DNA of 28,131 bases from a bacterium UBP8_UBA817 (lineage in GTDB: Bacteria; Margulisbacteria; Marinamargulisbacteria; UBA817), in NCBI GenBank assembly GCA_002296285.1, contig DBHX01000018.1, positions 1 through 28,131 on the forward strand, read 5' to 3'. A program made the translations under genes and the position numbers. Position 1 is the first letter of the stretch. Each line of letters begins with the position of its first letter. This document shows, piece by piece, positions 15,279 to 24,927 of this stretch. The notes under the pieces are model-generated. The model did no database searches. It was not told where the DNA came from and was given only the letters and a program-made list of their open reading frames with translations.

Positions 15279-18200
15279 TGCGCTTTGCTCGTTCACCCAC
15301 GGTGTTTTTTTGGGGTGGTTTAATCGCTTGCTTACTGTTCTTTTCTAATTTATTAATGGCCGCCCCATCAACGTTTGCCCTTGAAACATTTATTTCCATC
15401 ACTGGTAGCGATAATCAACGATTGCCACTCAGTGGGATTTATGACATTCAATTTGAATTAATCAAGCCAGACGACACTGTTGTATTCACTAAAAATTATA
15501 CCTCAGTGATTGCATTGGGAATACTTAGTGTCTCCATTGAAGAGGAAGATAACTTGGATTCAACATTATTTAAAGACCATCTATTGTCCGCAAAAATCAC
15601 CATTTCAGGGTCGGGTATCAGTACACAATCCAACTTAAATCTGGGAATTGCGTCATTTACAAATACAGAAGTCATCACACTGCCTATTCATTCGGTTGCC
15701 CGTACCATTCAAAGTGATACCGCCACAGCCACTCGCTCTTTTTTAAATGAAAATTTGATTAAATTCGAAGAACCAAGCCTCAACGTATCCATTGCAACAA
15801 CCAATATCAAATCTCGACTTCATGTGGGGGGCACATTGAAGGCCACGTCATTTATAGGGGATGCCTCCAACTTACTTGATATGAATTATATTCGATGGAC
15901 CCGTGTCACAAATCCAGAGCGAATATTTTATGACACCGGCTTTGTTGGCATAGGCACCATGGACCCAAAAACAGACTTGCATGTTAGTGGCAATTTGCAA
16001 GTCACTCAAAATCAACAATCTCAAAGCATTGGGGTTAATCCATTGCTCACCATTAGAGATACTTTAGAGGCCACATTTCGAGGCGAAGCACCCTTGGTAA
16101 GCAATCTAAATGCCACCAATATCTCTCATGGAACGGTTCAATCAGAGCGCTTGTTTGGCGCTTACCCTAATATCACAGGCATTGGAACCATTTCTTCAGG
16201 GATCTGGAATTCAACCAGTGCACTGCTTCAAGACGATGCTATTTCTAATCAACTCAGCATCGTTAATTCGTCCTTTGAAAATAGTTCTCTTAGTGGCGAT
16301 TTGACAAGAACAAATGCATTGACCGTTGTGTCAAATTCAGTAAGTTACCCACTGATTATCAATCCCAATGGCTGGATCCTTAGTGAGGATGCTGGGGTTC
16401 AATCAATATCCACATCAGAATTAGTGTTGAATGGGTCTACGTTTGAATACCCATCCACGCTCAATATTATCACCACCAATGATCAAGTTTTCAAACTTTC
16501 ACCGACTGGACAATTTACGTTTCCAGACACCCCCATTGTTACTGAGTTTAATCCATCCCAAAGCATTCGGGTTGGAACCACCGCTGATGCAAGCCCAGGC
16601 ACCATTCGATTAAATACTTATTTTGAAGGACACACGCCTTCCGGATGGCATCGTCTTGATAAAAGTGGAATATTTACTGGGCACTCATTGTATCCTGAAA
16701 ATAATTTAACCACCCCTCTATTAAATATCAAATCAAACGGCAATATTGGCATTGGTATTCAAAATCCATTGGATAGTTTTGTAACATCCGGAAATGTTGT
16801 TTTTTTGGGAAACCCATCTGCTGACGATATTGCCTATATTGGTGATGGTGACTATTTATTATGGGTGTCCAATCGAGGTGCGCTTGTTATTGGAAATGGA
16901 GAAATGTCCACCAATATGTTTCTAAAAGAAAATATTGGCACGTCATCTGTGACCATTGGAAACAATGCCATATCAAGTGGATTTGGCGCGGTCAATATTT
17001 CATCCCCCACAGTCAACTCAGTCACCAAAGCGAGTGCAGATTACAGTGTATTGATTGGCTCCACGGATTCCGATTTAACCGGCATTAACCTTATAGCACT
17101 TGCTTCAACCCAAATTAATGGGTTTAGTTCGCCCGGGGTTGTAATGAGTGCTAAAGGAATGGAAAACGCCATCACTGGGGATCAAAATATTGTATTTAAT
17201 GGCATTAACCCTTCCTCCACATATGCCAATGGATTTATTGGTGGACAGAATCTATCAAGCCCACTTGGAAACAATTCATTTATGTGGGACCTTTATGGAC
17301 GTGGTCGACACTTAGGATCAAATATACACAATTCATTTGTCACTGGCCCTCAAATTAAAGTTGGGATTAACTCCAATTCATTTTCTACAGATCCTACAGA
17401 AATTTTGGTTGTTGGTGGGCATGTCAGTGCCAATGCATTGAAAGGGTCTGGTCATTTATTAACTGGCGATATTCGAACTGAATATTTAAATGTATTGATT
17501 GCTGGTGTTACTGAAAATATTGCCCCAACGTTAAATAAAGATGCACAATATATTTATGTATCAGATCTGATGAATTCAATTCCTGAAAACACAGTACTTA
17601 CTCAAACCATTAGTGACGGGTCAATTGAAGGGAGTAACTTTAATTCTTACTCGCTGGATTCTCATAAAATTGTTGACAACTCAGTGGATACAGAGAATTT
17701 TCAAAATGGGGCGATTCAAACCAACCACTTAAACATAGACGATTTGCCTGGCCGAGTATTTTCAAATATTGACGGCGACAATATTGAAGACAATGCGATA
17801 AGTGATGTAAAACTTGCCACCGATAGTATTTATACTCTTCATTTTGTTGATGAAGCGGTGACCATGCATCATATTTCAGAAAACATGGTCAATTCGACAA
17901 ATATAGCCGTTAATAACATTGCACTTCATGCGATTGCGGATGTTGATATCCTTCCGGAACAACTCCCATCAAACTACTTTGCCACTGAATCCGCCACCGG
18001 CATTAATATTGCCCATGAAGTTTTGTCCACCACCATGTCTGGGGACACTATTGATGAATCATACTTTGTATATGAAATCCCTGCGGGGACTCCCTCCCCA
18101 CAAATTCAAGAACAACACATTAACTCTGACGCTGTTAAAAGTTACCATATCCCAACAAATTCCATTTATAGTCGACACCTTGGTTATGGCGAAATTTCTA

Positions 18201-20470
18201 CGGTTGATTTCACGTCTGATCAAACCCCAGGAATTCAAGTGGCGGATGAAAGAACCGTAAATGATGTGGTATTTCAAGGCCGTCATTTTGTTAATAATTC
18301 CGTTACAAATTCGAAATTCTTTGATGATTGCCCATCACCAACATGTGCCACTCCCACTGAAAATTTTCAACTGACGTCTGAGCAAATTGGACCCGATGCT
18401 CTTGCTTATGATGGGGAACTATATGATGAAATTACGGATGGGGCGGTTGTATTGCGTCATATCTCGCCCAAAGCCATCGTTGGTCGACACATCAAAAACC
18501 GATCCATTCAGACCATTAAATTTCAAGACAATTCTGTCGAAAGCCAACACATTGCTGAAGATTCGGTCTCATCACTGGATATTTTAGATCATACCCTCAC
18601 CCAAGCTGATTTCTCCTTACGATCAATTGAAGGTGTTCATATTGTTGCTCGCTCCATTACTTCGAGAGAATTGGCCGACGACGCCATTTCTTCTCAAAAT
18701 ATTGGAGAAAGCATCATTGATTCGTCTCATATTATTGATAAAACGCTTGGAAAAAACGACTTTGCGCCTGGAGCATTTACTCCTGACAAGATAAGAAACG
18801 GGACCATTGTATCTGATAACATTGCAGCCAATGCGATTTTAGAAAATCATTTGGGGGATTTTGAGTTAAGCCCTGAAAAATTTAAAGATCATGGTGTTCA
18901 TTGGAATAATTTTATCCCACCCCCAGAGGGTGGATTTCCGATGGATCGATTTGGGGATAACACCCTAGATTTCAGTGCAAAGTTTTTGTCTACTGATGAT
19001 ATTCACGGTAGCAAAATTACAACCGCATCGATTACGGCTGAACAAGTAAATATTCCAACGTTTAATGTGAGTAAATTGGTGGTACCGCTGGATGTTAGTA
19101 AAGGAGGAACTGGACTCACCTCATTTATTCCGGATGCCATTTTATATGCATACACCGATTCAATTGTTAAGATGGGCCAAACCACCCAGTTTCTATGGAA
19201 TAGCTCCAATGCAAGATTAACCATTGGGACCCCAACCAGCATTCCCGCTGGTTTCACATCGGGAATCATTACAACGGGAAATGTATTAATCTCCGATGGA
19301 GCCCTGCTGTTAAATCAACACTCCACAACACATTACACCTTTGTTAAATACAACCCCACAGACTCAGCCATCCAATTATCGTATAATAGTCCACTGTCTT
19401 CGAATCAATCGAATATGGGCGTTAAAACCAAAAAACTGATGGGGCAAACATCACTGGTGATTGGCAACTCAGCGCAAACCAATGAGGTTGATTTAAGTTC
19501 AGGCCTTCGCTTGGGGAGCACGTATGTAAGCAATGACACATCCCCCCCAACCAATGGATTGATTGTCGAGGGGCCCATTCAAATCAATGATGTGTCAGGG
19601 AATATAAAACAAGCGAGTGAACTTAATGGGTACGGCTTAATTGTTGATAGAGAGACCACTGATGGCGTGATTCATGCAACATCGGCCAATATTGGGATTC
19701 TTTCTGACATTACCGGCGGACAAGGCCATTTAAGTTCTAGTACATCAGAAAAACTTGATGAAACACCCATCTGGACATCAGGACGATCCATAAATGCCGA
19801 GGGCGTTATTGGCATTGAAACCGCAAGCCCCATTCCAATGAGGGTGACGATGAGTGCCACCATTGGCGAAGTCACTGGTATTCAGGCCATTATGGTCACC
19901 GAAAATCCCACCACCTCAGCGGCTGCATTTCATACGGAATTAACTGGCACGGGGATTACAGAGATGACCGATGCCATTGGTTATGCCTCCCCTACATTTA
20001 CCGCGGGGATATATGGACAATCATCCAATACAACACGTGCTGATAACTATGCCGGGGTTTTTGACGGAAATTTTTTGGCAAAATCCATGACGAACAGTGA
20101 TACCACACCCGATCAAGCGCTTGAGATCAGCACCATGTTCATCGAAGGGCTAAATTATCACAAAACACAAACCAGCATTATCAACACCATTGATTGGCGA
20201 CATGGATCGATTGTTAATATTAACGTGGATAATAACCCCAGAAACATTGTGTTTTCACATAAACCGGATGAATCAGCAAAGCTCTTGGTTGTGGTTGAAC
20301 ATAGCGGGACTGGAGAACTCACATTTTCAGATGGCAGCATTCTGTGGCACTCCGGGTATGCACCTGAATTGACGGCAGTCACCGATACTGTAGATATTGT
20401 TGTGTTCTACTATGACAAAAACCTGGATAAATATTTTGGTTCGGCAGCCTATAATTTTAGAACCCCATAA
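15278..20470 (+). CDS. giant secreted tail-fibre/adhesin-like protein, paralogue of the preceding gene
   Basis: A 1730-aa secreted protein with a signal peptide (FFWGGLIACLLFFSNLLMA, cleavage near residue 30). It follows the plan of the upstream gene. The N-terminal beta domain is followed by FVGIGTMDPKTDLHVSGN, the fibre motif GTISSGIWNST, a weakly kept roll-type region (SVTIGNNAISSGFG) and a decapeptide-repeat region (residues about 780-1213). DVSKGGTGLTSF then leads into a C-terminal domain beginning NTIDWRHG that is homologous to NTIDW-like ends of its partner. It arose by tandem duplication and has diverged widely. Its ATG shares a base with the upstream TAA, so equal synthesis of both subunits is likely. 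The repeat block is interrupted by long loops, one with two cysteines (DDCPSPTCA). The two proteins could form a mixed fibre. Confidence 0.8.
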   Translation: MRFARSPTVFFWGGLIACLLFFSNLLMAAPSTFALETFISITGSDNQRLPLSGIYDIQFELIKPDDTVVFTKNYTSVIALGILSVSIEEEDNLDSTLFKDHLLSAKITISGSGISTQSNLNLGIASFTNTEVITLPIHSVARTIQSDTATATRSFLNENLIKFEEPSLNVSIATTNIKSRLHVGGTLKATSFIGDASNLLDMNYIRWTRVTNPERIFYDTGFVGIGTMDPKTDLHVSGNLQVTQNQQSQSIGVNPLLTIRDTLEATFRGEAPLVSNLNATNISHGTVQSERLFGAYPNITGIGTISSGIWNSTSALLQDDAISNQLSIVNSSFENSSLSGDLTRTNALTVVSNSVSYPLIINPNGWILSEDAGVQSISTSELVLNGSTFEYPSTLNIITTNDQVFKLSPTGQFTFPDTPIVTEFNPSQSIRVGTTADASPGTIRLNTYFEGHTPSGWHRLDKSGIFTGHSLYPENNLTTPLLNIKSNGNIGIGIQNPLDSFVTSGNVVFLGNPSADDIAYIGDGDYLLWVSNRGALVIGNGEMSTNMFLKENIGTSSVTIGNNAISSGFGAVNISSPTVNSVTKASADYSVLIGSTDSDLTGINLIALASTQINGFSSPGVVMSAKGMENAITGDQNIVFNGINPSSTYANGFIGGQNLSSPLGNNSFMWDLYGRGRHLGSNIHNSFVTGPQIKVGINSNSFSTDPTEILVVGGHVSANALKGSGHLLTGDIRTEYLNVLIAGVTENIAPTLNKDAQYIYVSDLMNSIPENTVLTQTISDGSIEGSNFNSYSLDSHKIVDNSVDTENFQNGAIQTNHLNIDDLPGRVFSNIDGDNIEDNAISDVKLATDSIYTLHFVDEAVTMHHISENMVNSTNIAVNNIALHAIADVDILPEQLPSNYFATESATGINIAHEVLSTTMSGDTIDESYFVYEIPAGTPSPQIQEQHINSDAVKSYHIPTNSIYSRHLGYGEISTVDFTSDQTPGIQVADERTVNDVVFQGRHFVNNSVTNSKFFDDCPSPTCATPTENFQLTSEQIGPDALAYDGELYDEITDGAVVLRHISPKAIVGRHIKNRSIQTIKFQDNSVESQHIAEDSVSSLDILDHTLTQADFSLRSIEGVHIVARSITSRELADDAISSQNIGESIIDSSHIIDKTLGKNDFAPGAFTPDKIRNGTIVSDNIAANAILENHLGDFELSPEKFKDHGVHWNNFIPPPEGGFPMDRFGDNTLDFSAKFLSTDDIHGSKITTASITAEQVNIPTFNVSKLVVPLDVSKGGTGLTSFIPDAILYAYTDSIVKMGQTTQFLWNSSNARLTIGTPTSIPAGFTSGIITTGNVLISDGALLLNQHSTTHYTFVKYNPTDSAIQLSYNSPLSSNQSNMGVKTKKLMGQTSLVIGNSAQTNEVDLSSGLRLGSTYVSNDTSPPTNGLIVEGPIQINDVSGNIKQASELNGYGLIVDRETTDGVIHATSANIGILSDITGGQGHLSSSTSEKLDETPIWTSGRSINAEGVIGIETASPIPMRVTMSATIGEVTGIQAIMVTENPTTSAAAFHTELTGTGITEMTDAIGYASPTFTAGIYGQSSNTTRADNYAGVFDGNFLAKSMTNSDTTPDQALEISTMFIEGLNYHKTQTSIINTIDWRHGSIVNINVDNNPRNIVFSHKPDESAKLLVVVEHSGTGELTFSDGSILWHSGYAPELTAVTDTVDIVVFYYDKNLDKYFGSAAYNFRTP
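17615..18916 (+). repeat. degenerate decapeptide repeats interrupted by loops
   Basis: This is the counterpart of the 44-unit array in the upstream paralogue. Recognisable units (DNAISDVKLA, TNSIYSRHLG, DNSVESQHIA, NGTIVSDNIA) come in runs separated by insertions of about 8 to 55 residues. Position 9 is often F instead of I. The phase of 10 resumes after each insertion, suggesting loops grafted onto a conserved solenoid-like core. Confidence 0.75.
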
Positions 20471-20480
20471 TGAATCTTAC

Positions 20481-20509
20481 TTTTCATAACCCTTTCTCTG
20501 AGCTACAAT
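20481..20509 (+). promoter_or_regulatory. promoter of purB, probable leaderless
   Basis: TTTTCA (20481-20486), a 17-bp spacer and TACAAT (20504-20509) precede the ATG at 20516 by 6 nt (TTAACC). No Shine-Dalgarno is present. Confidence 0.5.
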
Positions 20510-20515
20510 TTAACC

Positions 20516-21811
20516 ATGATAAAACGTTATTCTCGACCAGAAATGGCTCAAGTTTGGGAGCCTGAAAACAAGTTTCAAAAGTGGATGGATGTTGAATTGG
20601 CCGCATGCAAAGCCCATGTGACTCTTGGCAACATTCCAAATGAAGCTTACCAAGTCATTAAAGATAAAGCAGATTTTAATGTTGAACGCATTGATGAAAT
20701 CGAATCCGAAATTCATCATGATGTGATTGCATTTTTAACCTGTGTTGCCGAATATGTCGGGGAAAACTCTCGATTTGTTCATCTTGGACTGACCAGTTCA
20801 GATGTTGTTGACACAGCGTTCAGCTTACTCATACAAGACGCTGGAAAGATTTTACTTAGAGACATCGATGTACTGCTCACTTCTCTAAAAGAAAAAGCCA
20901 ATCAGTACAAATACACATTGACCATGGGACGCACCCATGGGGTCCATGCCGAGCCCACAACATTGGGACTTAAACTGACCATTTGGTATGAAGAAATGAA
21001 GCGAAATAAGGCACGATTAATAAAGGCCCTTGACACCACGAATGTTGGTAAAATTTCAGGTGCCGTTGGAAATTATGCCCATATGCCGCCCAAACTTGAG
21101 GCATTGGTTTGTGATGAATTGCAGTTAAACATTGCCCCTGTTTCCACTCAAGTATTGCAACGGGATCGCCATGCCGAGTTTATTACGACATTATCCATCA
21201 TCGGTGGGACACTTGAAAAAATGGCGGTGGAAATTCGCGGTTTGCAAAAAACAGAGTTCAATGAAATCTTAGAACCATTTTCTAAAAAACAAAAAGGATC
21301 ATCGGCCATGCCCCATAAAAAGAATCCCATTATTTGTGAGCGAGTTACGGGGTTAGCGCGTGTGCTTCGTGGGTATGCCGTGACGGCCATGGAGAATCAA
21401 GCGTTATGGCATGAACGTGACATTTCGCACTCATCAACCGAACGCATTATTTTTCCAGATGCAACGGTATCCTTGGATTATATGTTCGGACTGATGACCA
21501 AAGTGATTGATGGCATGACGGTGAATGAAGAGCAAATGAAACAAAATATTGCCAAATCCTACAATGTGTTTTTCTCTCAACAACTATTGCTACAGATGGT
21601 TCAAAAAGGCATGTTGCGAGAAGATGCATATCGCATTGTTCAACGCAATGCACATGCCGCATTTGACGAACAAATCTTATTTGATGACAAAATAAAGAAT
21701 GAACCACAAATCAAAGATTTATTTACAGATCAGGAATTATCCGAGTTATTTAGTTTTTCTCCATATACAAAACATGCCGATGAAATTTTTGATCGTGTGT
21801 ATGGGCATTAA
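20516..21811 (+). CDS. purB: adenylosuccinate lyase
   Basis: A 431-aa homotetrameric enzyme of the fumarase/aspartase superfamily. It cleaves SAICAR to AICAR and adenylosuccinate to AMP in purine synthesis. Seen in sequence: EIHHDV with H68, GLTSSDVVDT (91-100), TMGRTHGVHAEP with the catalytic acid H141, and the mobile signature loop GSSAMPHKKNP (261-271) with the catalytic S262. Length and motif positions match the Bacillus-type enzyme (about 430 aa) rather than the longer E. coli type. The ATG follows a -10 hexamer by 6 nt. The stop is directly followed by the ATG of the DUF3995-like gene (no gap), so at least two genes are co-transcribed. Confidence 0.96.
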   Translation: MIKRYSRPEMAQVWEPENKFQKWMDVELAACKAHVTLGNIPNEAYQVIKDKADFNVERIDEIESEIHHDVIAFLTCVAEYVGENSRFVHLGLTSSDVVDTAFSLLIQDAGKILLRDIDVLLTSLKEKANQYKYTLTMGRTHGVHAEPTTLGLKLTIWYEEMKRNKARLIKALDTTNVGKISGAVGNYAHMPPKLEALVCDELQLNIAPVSTQVLQRDRHAEFITTLSIIGGTLEKMAVEIRGLQKTEFNEILEPFSKKQKGSSAMPHKKNPIICERVTGLARVLRGYAVTAMENQALWHERDISHSSTERIIFPDATVSLDYMFGLMTKVIDGMTVNEEQMKQNIAKSYNVFFSQQLLLQMVQKGMLREDAYRIVQRNAHAAFDEQILFDDKIKNEPQIKDLFTDQELSELFSFSPYTKHADEIFDRVYGH

Positions 21812-22216
21812 ATGATTTATTTAACCCTTGCCATTTTTTTTGCCATTGCCTTATTTCATGTTTACATGGGATTGGGCGGCAAATTAAATCAGCATTATGT
21901 GCTTCCGACAATCAATGGAAAACCGTTGCCGTTTCATTCATTAGCTGCGCTCCCAGTGGCCATTTTACTAGGTTTAAGCACGGTTGCCTTTGCGCATGAA
22001 GCTCACGTAACGGGCCCCTTAATGTATTCCATTTTATGGGAGCGATATTTGTGGCTCACAGGCATGGCGCTTTTGCTCAGAGGTATGGGTGGCCTTATTG
22101 TATTTCACGGACTCAATCGAATCATTGATCCAGGGCTGTTTAAAACTTGGGATTTGCGACTCTATAGCCCACTGTGTATCTATCTAGGGACCCATTGCCT
22201 GATTGTTTTAAGTTAA
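21812..22216 (+). CDS. DUF3995-like four-helix membrane protein
   Basis: A 134-aa inner-membrane protein with four hydrophobic segments (about residues 2-22, 42-62, 74-96 and 114-133). The motif LFHVYMGLGGKL in the first helix and the following short loop with LP match the DUF3995 pattern (H-x-Y-W/M-x-GG...P). The function of this family is unknown. It starts at the base after the purB stop, so it is translated by coupling, and it overlaps the chosen start of the downstream hydrolase. There is no visible link to purine synthesis. Confidence 0.65.
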   Translation: MIYLTLAIFFAIALFHVYMGLGGKLNQHYVLPTINGKPLPFHSLAALPVAILLGLSTVAFAHEAHVTGPLMYSILWERYLWLTGMALLLRGMGGLIVFHGLNRIIDPGLFKTWDLRLYSPLCIYLGTHCLIVLS

Positions 22217-22938
22217 CCCCTGTTATAAAAAATAAAAAACTATGGGTAATTCTCCCAGGTCTTCTGGGAGATGCCTCATTGCTTAGCACCATTATCCCTG
22301 AAAAAGACTCTACCCTTCTGGTTCATTATATTGATGGGGACACGTTACAGTACATGGATTATCAACAGGCATTGGTAAGACTAATTCAAAATTACGCATC
22401 GGAATTTCAGGTTTCATTGATTGGTTATTCCATGGGAGGGCGATTATTATTTAGCACCATGCCTCACATTCATGAATTGATTGCATCCGCCACATTCATA
22501 TCATCGGGACTCCCTTTATTTCACTCAACGGATCAATTGCAAAAGCACACCTTTGATGAACGGGTTTGTGATCAGTGCAACAGACTCAATGCACACGATT
22601 TTGTCCATTGGTGGTATCAACTGGGCATTTACAAGGGGTTGAATCAGCACCCCGAATTCACAACCTATTGTGAACGGGTGTCAAAAACCATTGATCCTCA
22701 AAGAATCGTCCGCTTAATTCATTCCCTTAGCAGCACAAAAATGCCGTTGGATAATTATCAATTGCCAATAAACGTCAATTACATCTATGGTGAATTGGAT
22801 CAAAAATACAAAGGTATTGCAACACAATACCCATTATTTTTTGAGAAAGTAACGCCACATGCCATCCCCAATGCATCTCATTTATGCTGGTTTGAAGCTC
22901 CACATCTTTTGAAAAAAATCATGCAAGCACTGATCTAA
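22174..22938 (+). CDS. MenH-like alpha/beta hydrolase
   Basis: A 254-aa alpha/beta-hydrolase. The nucleophile elbow is GYSMGGR with S86; D209 in YGELDQKY and H236 in NASHLCW complete the triad. The oxyanion region is LPGLLGDASL. The lid (HTFDERVCDQ, then WWYQLGIYKGLNQ) and the GELDQKYKGIA segment resemble MenH, which forms SHCHC in menaquinone synthesis, but no other men genes are in the window. The GTG start at 22174 overlaps the upstream gene by 43 bp; TTG 22195 is an alternative, so the N-terminus is uncertain. Another carboxylic-ester or C-C hydrolase activity cannot be excluded. Confidence 0.72.
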   Translation: MYLSRDPLPDCFKLTPVIKNKKLWVILPGLLGDASLLSTIIPEKDSTLLVHYIDGDTLQYMDYQQALVRLIQNYASEFQVSLIGYSMGGRLLFSTMPHIHELIASATFISSGLPLFHSTDQLQKHTFDERVCDQCNRLNAHDFVHWWYQLGIYKGLNQHPEFTTYCERVSKTIDPQRIVRLIHSLSSTKMPLDNYQLPINVNYIYGELDQKYKGIATQYPLFFEKVTPHAIPNASHLCWFEAPHLLKKIMQALI

Positions 22939-22998
22939 CTCTTGATTTATTTGTAGCCAACTTCACGAAATATTGATATTCTTTGAAATATTCACCTC

Positions 22999-24927
22999 AT
23001 GAATGACGATATTAAACAATCAAGATTGGAGCAATATGATATGAGTCCAAAAAATACAAAAACAACATCAAAAAAACCAATTTTAAAAGCAGACCCACAA
23101 CATAACTCATTTGTCTATGCCAATGATCGTGTATTGGAAGAAGATAAAAAACGTCGCCCAATTGGATTCCGGCAAATACCAAAGGCTTTAAAAAAACCAG
23201 CCTTTCTTGTTTTTTCTGTGTTTGTTTTATTAGCTCTTTATATTGGTGCAACAATGGCACCAAAATACTCCATTCAAAAAATATCCATTGATTTGCAAAC
23301 AAATGCCAATGGGCAATCTTACTACATGTACAAAGGAAAGCCAGTCATTGTTGATACCATTACCCCCATTGAATCAGCAACTTTAACCAAATCCGCCATT
23401 GAACTTTCTCAAAAAAATGGAACGCAACTTCCAAAAACAGAGTTCGTCTCAGAAATTAAAACGTTTGATGGTGACCAAAAAGAGCTGACTTATCAATTAA
23501 AATTGTCTCGGCATTTTGGTGTATGGTCATTGCTTCCTGCCATTGTGGCCATTGCTCTATGCTGGCTCACGCGAGAACCGGTTACGTCACTATTTTCAGG
23601 CATTTTGGTTGGCGCCCTATTGTTGCAGCAATACGATGTCGTTGATGCGGTTTTACTTCAGTCAATGGCCACTAAAAGTGCCGCGGGCATCATGCTGTTG
23701 TACCTTTGGTTACTTGGTGGCCTCATGGGTATTTGGGCACGCACCGGTGCGGCGAAAGCGTTTGCTGAATTAATGACCAAGCATATTGTAAAAGGACCAC
23801 GTTCTGCAAAGTTTGTGGCTTGGGTATTGGGAGTTATCTTTTTTCAAGGAGGGACCATGAGTACTGTATTGGTAGGTTCAACCGTAAAGCCCATTGCCGA
23901 TAAAGAAAAAATTAGTCATGAAGAATTATCGTATGTTGTTGATTCAACAGCATCCCCAATCGCTTGCTTATTGGCATTCAATGCATGGCCAGGGTATGTG
24001 CAAGCATTTATGCTGGTATCTGGCGTCGGTTTTTTAGCCACTGAAACCGATCGAATTCAGTTCTTTTTTGCCAGTATCCCATTCAGTTTCTATGCTATCT
24101 TTGCGGTGATCGGCACGTTATTACTATCGTTTGATAAGGCCCCATTTTTAGGGAAGCAAATGAAAGAAGCCATCAAACGGTCCCGTGAAACGGGTCAACT
24201 TGATGCTGATGGTGCAAAACCCTTATCAGCCAAAGAGTTGGAAGCCAGTGATGTGCCACCGCATTATAAACCCCACGTCATTGATTTCTTTTTGCCACTC
24301 GCCCTATTAATTGGTGTGACCATTGGCACGTTTATACTCATGGGGTCACCAAAAGTTCGATGGGGATTTGGCCTGGCATTTATGAGTGCCGCGGTATTGG
24401 CGCTAGTTCGTGGCATGCGCCTTACTGAAGTCATTGAGGGCATTGGTGAAGGATTAAAAGGTGTTGTACTTGGATCGGTAATTTTAATCTTGGCCATCAC
24501 CATTGGCGGTATTGCGAAGCAAGCTGGCGGGGGTGTTTATCTGGTGGATATGCTGGGCTCATCCATTCCTTTCTTTTTATTACCCACCATCCTAATGGCA
24601 TTAACCGTGATCGTTGCATTCTCAACCGGCACCAGCTGGGGAACGTATGCGGTGGCATTTCCTTTGGCGCTACCTCTAGCGTGGAGTGTTGCCATCAATG
24701 CGGGCTATGCCAACCCTGAAATTTATTTAATGATTTGTTTCGCAACCGTTTTAAATGGAAGTGTTATGGGCGATCAGTGCTCTCCGATTTCTGACACCAC
24801 CATTTTAAGTTCAATGTGCACGGGCTGTGACTTAATGGATCATGTGAAAACTCAAATTATTCCCGCCATGTATGCGGCAGGACTTGCCCTCATCTGCTGG
24901 ACAATTTCAACCTTTATTTTTGCTTAA
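22999..24927 (+). CDS. NhaC-type Na+/H+ antiporter with N-terminal extension
   Basis: A 642-aa inner-membrane protein. Residues about 175-642 are the NhaC-family antiporter core with around ten membrane helices. The signature GDQCSPISDTT (591-601) followed by CTGCDLMDHVKTQ is diagnostic; FFQGGTMSTVLVGSTVKPI and VVDSTASPIA are further conserved half-helix motifs. Residues 1-67 are basic and hydrophilic. One extra helix spans 68-87, and residues 88-172 form a soluble loop likely on the outside. Such an extension is not in classical NhaC (about 450-480 aa). It is 60 bp after the MenH-like gene. An ATG at 23041 with GGAG upstream is an alternative start. The 3' end overlaps the convergent secreted-protein gene by 14 bp. 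Confidence 0.85.
   Translation: MNDDIKQSRLEQYDMSPKNTKTTSKKPILKADPQHNSFVYANDRVLEEDKKRRPIGFRQIPKALKKPAFLVFSVFVLLALYIGATMAPKYSIQKISIDLQTNANGQSYYMYKGKPVIVDTITPIESATLTKSAIELSQKNGTQLPKTEFVSEIKTFDGDQKELTYQLKLSRHFGVWSLLPAIVAIALCWLTREPVTSLFSGILVGALLLQQYDVVDAVLLQSMATKSAAGIMLLYLWLLGGLMGIWARTGAAKAFAELMTKHIVKGPRSAKFVAWVLGVIFFQGGTMSTVLVGSTVKPIADKEKISHEELSYVVDSTASPIACLLAFNAWPGYVQAFMLVSGVGFLATETDRIQFFFASIPFSFYAIFAVIGTLLLSFDKAPFLGKQMKEAIKRSRETGQLDADGAKPLSAKELEASDVPPHYKPHVIDFFLPLALLIGVTIGTFILMGSPKVRWGFGLAFMSAAVLALVRGMRLTEVIEGIGEGLKGVVLGSVILILAITIGGIAKQAGGGVYLVDMLGSSIPFFLLPTILMALTVIVAFSTGTSWGTYAVAFPLALPLAWSVAINAGYANPEIYLMICFATVLNGSVMGDQCSPISDTTILSSMCTGCDLMDHVKTQIIPAMYAAGLALICWTISTFIFA

Noticed and set aside
10395..20470. 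Prophage tail region
   Set aside because: The fibre-like motifs suggest phage, but both proteins have Sec signal peptides and no other phage genes (terminase, capsid, tail tube, integrase) are in the window.
6954..21811. Gammaproteobacterial origin
   Set aside because: MnmA and PurB have the motifs and lengths of the Firmicutes/cyanobacterial-type enzymes, not of the Escherichia-type ones.
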